DNA of 64,000 bases, from assembly GCA_025738555.1 (NCBI GenBank), contig JAOVFP010000012.1, positions 3,720,001 through 3,784,000 of the forward strand, written 5' to 3'. A program made the position numbers and the translations under genes. A model generated the notes under the pieces. It was not told the origin of the DNA, searched no databases, and was given only the letters and a program-made list of their open reading frames with translations. The DNA is from Cyathus striatus (taxonomy: Eukaryota > Basidiomycota > Agaricomycetes > Agaricales > Nidulariaceae). Positions 60,783 through 64,000 of this stretch are shown piece by piece (position 1 is the first letter of the stretch; every line of letters starts with the position of its first letter).

Positions 60783-61064
60783 AGGTCATAGATTTTACTT
60801 CTAGCTAAGAGCAGTATTATTCTCCAAATTGTTACTTATACTATACTTAAGTGTTATTTTTTATTACGGTTTACCTTATAGTATCTATGCACACTCCATC
60901 ACGTTAATTATTTTCTATATCCAGATACGATGCCATTCTCTATAATTGATCCTATACATAGTACTGCCTATTAATCAGTGGCTGACAAGTACGTAGCAAT
61001 ATGACGGTGAAAAGAGCCCGAACTGTCATGATCAAGCTTCTATGTCACGGGATCTACCAAGGTC
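60783..61064. other. Convergent intergenic spacer
   Basis: 3' flanks of the rhodopsin-domain gene and the methyltransferase pseudogene; nothing else recognised. Confidence 0.4.
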
Positions 61065-62340
61065 TTATTGCTGCGCAGAACATAAGGAGAACAACCAATA
61101 TTTACTCTCCTTGTCAGTCCATCGCTTTGAAATGTCTATCTTCGCCTGTTCAAATATGCTGTTTATTTCTTCTTCTGTGTACCATTCAACCTGATTAGAC
61201 TTTATAAAATAGGAAAGAATGTTCTAGATACCTTGTTTGAAAACATAACCATAATCACTTCGTCTTTCTCTATCTTTATCTCATGCCCTAAATTTGGAAT
61301 TTGCAGGATATGGGAAACGAGAGCTTTATAGCCCATTTCCATTCTCCCTGGTAGCAGTTTACTATCAGCATTATGATTCAACTGATTCAACCTCGTGTAC
61401 ATACCTTTCTCCTTATTATATTTCGACCAATTATCCTAATTATTCATCTCGAATAACTCCTCATTTCCTGACACTCGTCCAGCAACGCGCAGTCCATTCA
61501 TCATCCACAGCCTACCATGCTCTCCGTACGCCTTTTCCATCATACCTACATCCTTAGCCTTATCGACGCCTAATATCCAGCGGTCACCTCTCTCCTTATT
61601 CATACGCACACTACGCAGGAACGCGACGTCTTCTTGCCCTTTGGAGAAATTGCCAAAGGTACCGCCCAGGAAGAGGATGTGTATAGGAGTGCTCGAAGAG
61701 ATGTTTAAGGTGGAGTGAATAGAGCTAGGGTTACTAAGAAGGGAGAATGCGTCTTCGAATGTACCCTACATTCCTTTTGCTGCAACTTTGTGGTGTAGGG
61801 TTGATCCGGAATGAGGTTGTAGCTCTTCTAGGGTTTTGAGAATGCTAGGACGGTCGATGTCGAGGGCATAGTATGATATTGGAGGAGTCTGTGACGAGTG
61901 TACTTGACTCGCGAGGGAGACAAGAAGCATTTCTGTCTTCTCTAAAGATCTACAGCGCTCATCAGATGCATGTCAGTGTGCAATGCAAAATTATCACTCA
62001 CCCGGAACCAAGCTCGATGATGACCGCTCTCCCTTCACTATCCCTCGTCAATTCAGAAGCCATTTCTTCTCCATACGTGCTTAATATATCTTTCTCGGAA
62101 ACGATTGGGTAGTATCCTGATTGAACTCAAAAGTTCTTTATACCATAGTTGTACAGTCCCAAGCCTACGGTATCGTACAGAACTGTACAGAACTTCCGAG
62201 GGAATAGTACGCTTTTCTGATGGTCGTGATAGACCTTCTATCATGAGAGAAGATAGGTTAGGGATGGAGGAGGAGGAGGATTCGAGAGTGGTGGACTCCT
62301 TGGTGCAACGGATATCGAGGATTTCAATCCCTGAGGTCAT
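61065..62340 (-). pseudogene. EgtD/EasF-type SAM-dependent methyltransferase, dead copy
   Basis: Family of histidine-specific methyltransferase-fold enzymes (DUF2260/Methyltransf_33) that includes fungal ergothioneine synthase domains and dimethylallyltryptophan N-methyltransferase. Read on -: MTSGIEILDIRC, IPSEVLYSSVRYRRLG, then a frame change and SGYYPIVSEKDILSTYGEEM, the SAM-binding IIELGSG, an intron, SLEKTEMLLVSLASQ, ISYYALDIDRPSI, GTFEDAFSLL, HILFLGGTFGNFSKGQED, RWILGVDKAKD, MGYKALVSHILQIP, DEVIMVMFSNK, and a last exon VEWYTEEEINSIFEQAK...ISKRWTD ending at 61065. Lesions: a one-base shift before SGYYPIV, TAG for Trp in GM-W-GTF, and TAG after FEMNN. Tandem neighbour of the gene at 63170. 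Confidence 0.82.
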
Positions 62341-62640
62341 GAAGGCAAGAAATACGTGAGGGCCAACAGGTGTTGAAGTACTTTTGGGTCTATTTATATT
62401 GACTTGGGCAGTAACCAGAGCCTGAAATATCCAATGAATGACTCAGGTATTGCGGGCACAGCTCTGCCTTGGAGACAGGAGTTTGTGATAAGATGACGAC
62501 GGTTGGTTAACAACGAGAATGTGGGGCTCCGTTCTGAAACATATGGAAAGATGGGCGCTTGTAGGCGCACGAAACAATCATGATTCCAAATATAGGTGCG
62601 AAGGCGAAGTTTAATTTGCGGGCCCGTTCTGTGTGAAATC
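62341..62640. other. Promoter-side spacer of the dead methyltransferase gene
   Basis: No motif beyond GC-rich words near 62620-62635; a short frame at 62394-62648 on - has no recognised family. Confidence 0.35.
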
Positions 62641-62856
62641 TTACCCACATGTTTTATTACGCGAACATACGGCGGGCTTCATTAGGTCGCGGTAAACGAA
62701 GAAGCAAAGCCTGAAGATAATTTTCATATAAGTATACTTACTCGTACGTTGGTTACGAATTTCCAGTTCACCACGGTAAGGCGGTACATACTCCAAATGT
62801 CGTAAGCAATGGTAAGCATGGTTTATATGCACTAAAAGATCATAATCAAGGTACAA
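62641..62856 (-). pseudogene. Possible UstYa-like (DUF3328) fragment
   Basis: The frame MYLDYDLLVHINHAYHCLRH contains an HxxHC motif (HAYHC) followed by LRHLE, the arrangement of the first metal-binding motif of UstYa-type oxidases that act in fungal cyclic-peptide and other metabolite pathways. The second HxxHC and the membrane anchor are not visible, and flanking exons were not found, so it is at best a remnant. The position between two methyltransferase genes makes the match more interesting but does not prove it. Confidence 0.25.
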
Positions 62857-63169
62857 TGATGATACATTATGAATATATTACTTACTGTTGTACAATTCCG
62901 CAGTTCTGCGCGGTCACGATTTGTTGAAACTTAAATAATAAGAATGAGGATACGTCATACGTGTAGTGGAACTGAGCCGGGGGCCGAGATTAGATAAACA
63001 TCGTCTTGGTAGTAGGCTGGTGGTAATATATCTCGGCCCGGGAGCCGATTGTCAACTTGGCTTCAACTTGACCTTTAACCAACCTTTAACACTACGGTAA
63101 GCAGAAGCATTTCGTCATTATAGATTGTTGAAGTTGAAAAACGAGCTTGTCAGTCTACGCTGTCTACGC
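62857..63169. other. Spacer before the second methyltransferase gene
   Basis: A GGCCCGGGAGCCGA / CCGGGGGCCGAGAT repeat pair lies near 62978-63050. No gene recognised. Confidence 0.35.
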
Positions 63170-64000
63170 CTACGGACTGGAGTGTAAAGAAAGCAAATAA
63201 TATAGATCCTGTGTATCTACCCACTTCTTTGAAATCTCCGTGTTCGCACATGCTAAAAAATGGCTTATCTCTTCATCGGTATACTATACAATTTCAGATA
63301 AGCTGTAGAAAGCTAGTACAAGAGCAGAATATAATACCTTATTTGAGAACATAACTATAATCACTTCATCTTCCGCAAAGTCGACCTCCAACAAACTGTT
63401 TGGTATACGAATTTTATGCGCTTCAGTTGCTCTATAGCCCAACTCAATTCTGCCTGTAATCTTGCATGCGTCAAAAATCGAAAATGAATATTAATAATGT
63501 AATCAGACCTATCTCCACATTGTAGCATGACGACCACTCCCATTTCCCCTCTTCGAAAAGCCCTTCGTTACCCAATACTCGCCCAGCGCTACCAAGGCCA
63601 TACATCATCCATGTCGTTAGATGCTCTGAATAAGCTTTCTCCAGAATGCTCTTATCTTTGACTCGGTCAATGCCCAGTATGCATTTATCGCCCCTCCTAG
63701 CTTTCAGAGCAAGGCTTTTAAGAAATGCTATATCGTCGTAGCACTTGGATCCGAGGTTTCCAATTGTTCCTCCGAGAAACAGAATGTGCATTGGAACTGC
63801 AGACGAAATGTTTAGAGTCGACTGAAGATTCAAATCATTGCCAAAGAGGTGGAATGCATCGTCGTACGTTCCCCACATTCCTTTCGTTGCAATTTTGTTC
63901 CGAATCGTTTGTCCGATCTGCGACTGTAACTCGTTAATGGATTTAATGATGGAAGGACGGTCAAGATCGAGAGCGTAGTATGTAATCGGCGGAATATCAG
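63170..64000 (-). CDS. EgtD/EasF-type SAM-dependent methyltransferase, 3' part (runs off the window)
   Basis: Same family as the pseudogene at 61065-62340 and in tandem with it. Visible on -: DIPPITYYALDLDRPSI, ATKGMWGTYDDAFHLFG, MHILFLGGTIGNLGSK, AFLKSLALKARRGDKCILG, then an intron (donor after NVEI near 63510, acceptor ATTACAG near 63465) leading to GRIELGYRATEAHKIRIP and DFAEDEVIIVMFSNK, a final intron and the exon YTDEEISHFL...ISKKWVDT...LHSSP with TAG at 63172-63170. The SAM-binding ELGxG region lies outside the window. No stop or frameshift in the visible part, so this copy is probably active. The substrate is uncertain: histidine, tryptophan derivatives or another amine. Confidence 0.85.

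Noticed and set aside
62105..62135. A 27-base GT-AG intron that would repair the frame of the dead methyltransferase
   Set aside because: Far below the minimum length of spliceosomal introns here (about 50 bases); a one-base frameshift is simpler, and two TAG stops remain anyway.

Overview
The window looks like nuclear DNA from an Agaricomycete (mushroom-forming basidiomycete). The genes carry many short GT-AG introns of about 50-60 bases, and the recognisable families (DUF6534 seven-helix proteins, fungal rhodopsin-domain proteins, GCM-type Mutator transposases and two large conserved proteins that litter Agaricomycete repeats) point that way. I cannot name the species. No rRNA, tRNA or CRISPR array was seen.

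Left block (1-18.4 kb), ordinary gene territory: an inverted pair of DUF6534 membrane-protein genes (2518-4240 on + and 14862-16598 on -) encloses an aldo-keto reductase (6179-7658, -) and a four-helix MARVEL-like protein (13127-14009, +). The second DUF6534 copy has a one-base deletion and one extra intron. Intergenic DNA holds a 683-bp MITE with TA target duplication and a long gene-free tract with repeated RTCACGTGAY boxes.

Middle block (18.4-53.5 kb), a graveyard of mobile DNA poor in CpG. It holds: a dead TE-associated gene (19030-21490, -); a very large dead Mutator-like gene (22765-33477, +) that encoded a GCM zinc finger, MULE transposase, five nuclear-localisation motifs, a ubiquitin-hydrolase-like domain and a PHD finger, split by a 3.9-kb segment built of nested inverted repeats (one almost perfect 939-bp palindrome); and another dead TE-associated gene (41930-47940, -) interrupted by a 530-bp solo LTR and by a 1.26-kb hairpin-rich insertion. 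Both insertions can be removed on paper to restore the reading frame. Most internal stops are TGA where the family has Arg, as expected from CpG to TpG decay. Arrays of covarying short hairpins precede the first two dead genes and recur at 34.4 kb; this is the most intriguing unexplained structure.

Right block (53.7-64 kb), back to host genes: decayed GNAT acetyltransferase and wax-synthase-like remnants, a 235-bp TTA-flanked MITE with its empty-site counterpart at 51 kb, a 265-bp TA-flanked MITE with perfect 25-bp ends, an intact rhodopsin-domain membrane protein (59355-60782, +) and two tandem EgtD/EasF-type SAM methyltransferase genes on -. The first (61065-62340) is dead; the second (63170 to beyond the window) has no lesion in view. 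A possible UstYa-like fragment lies between them. A dead and a live methyltransferase beside a possible UstYa remnant hint at a remodelled secondary-metabolite locus, but that is inference.
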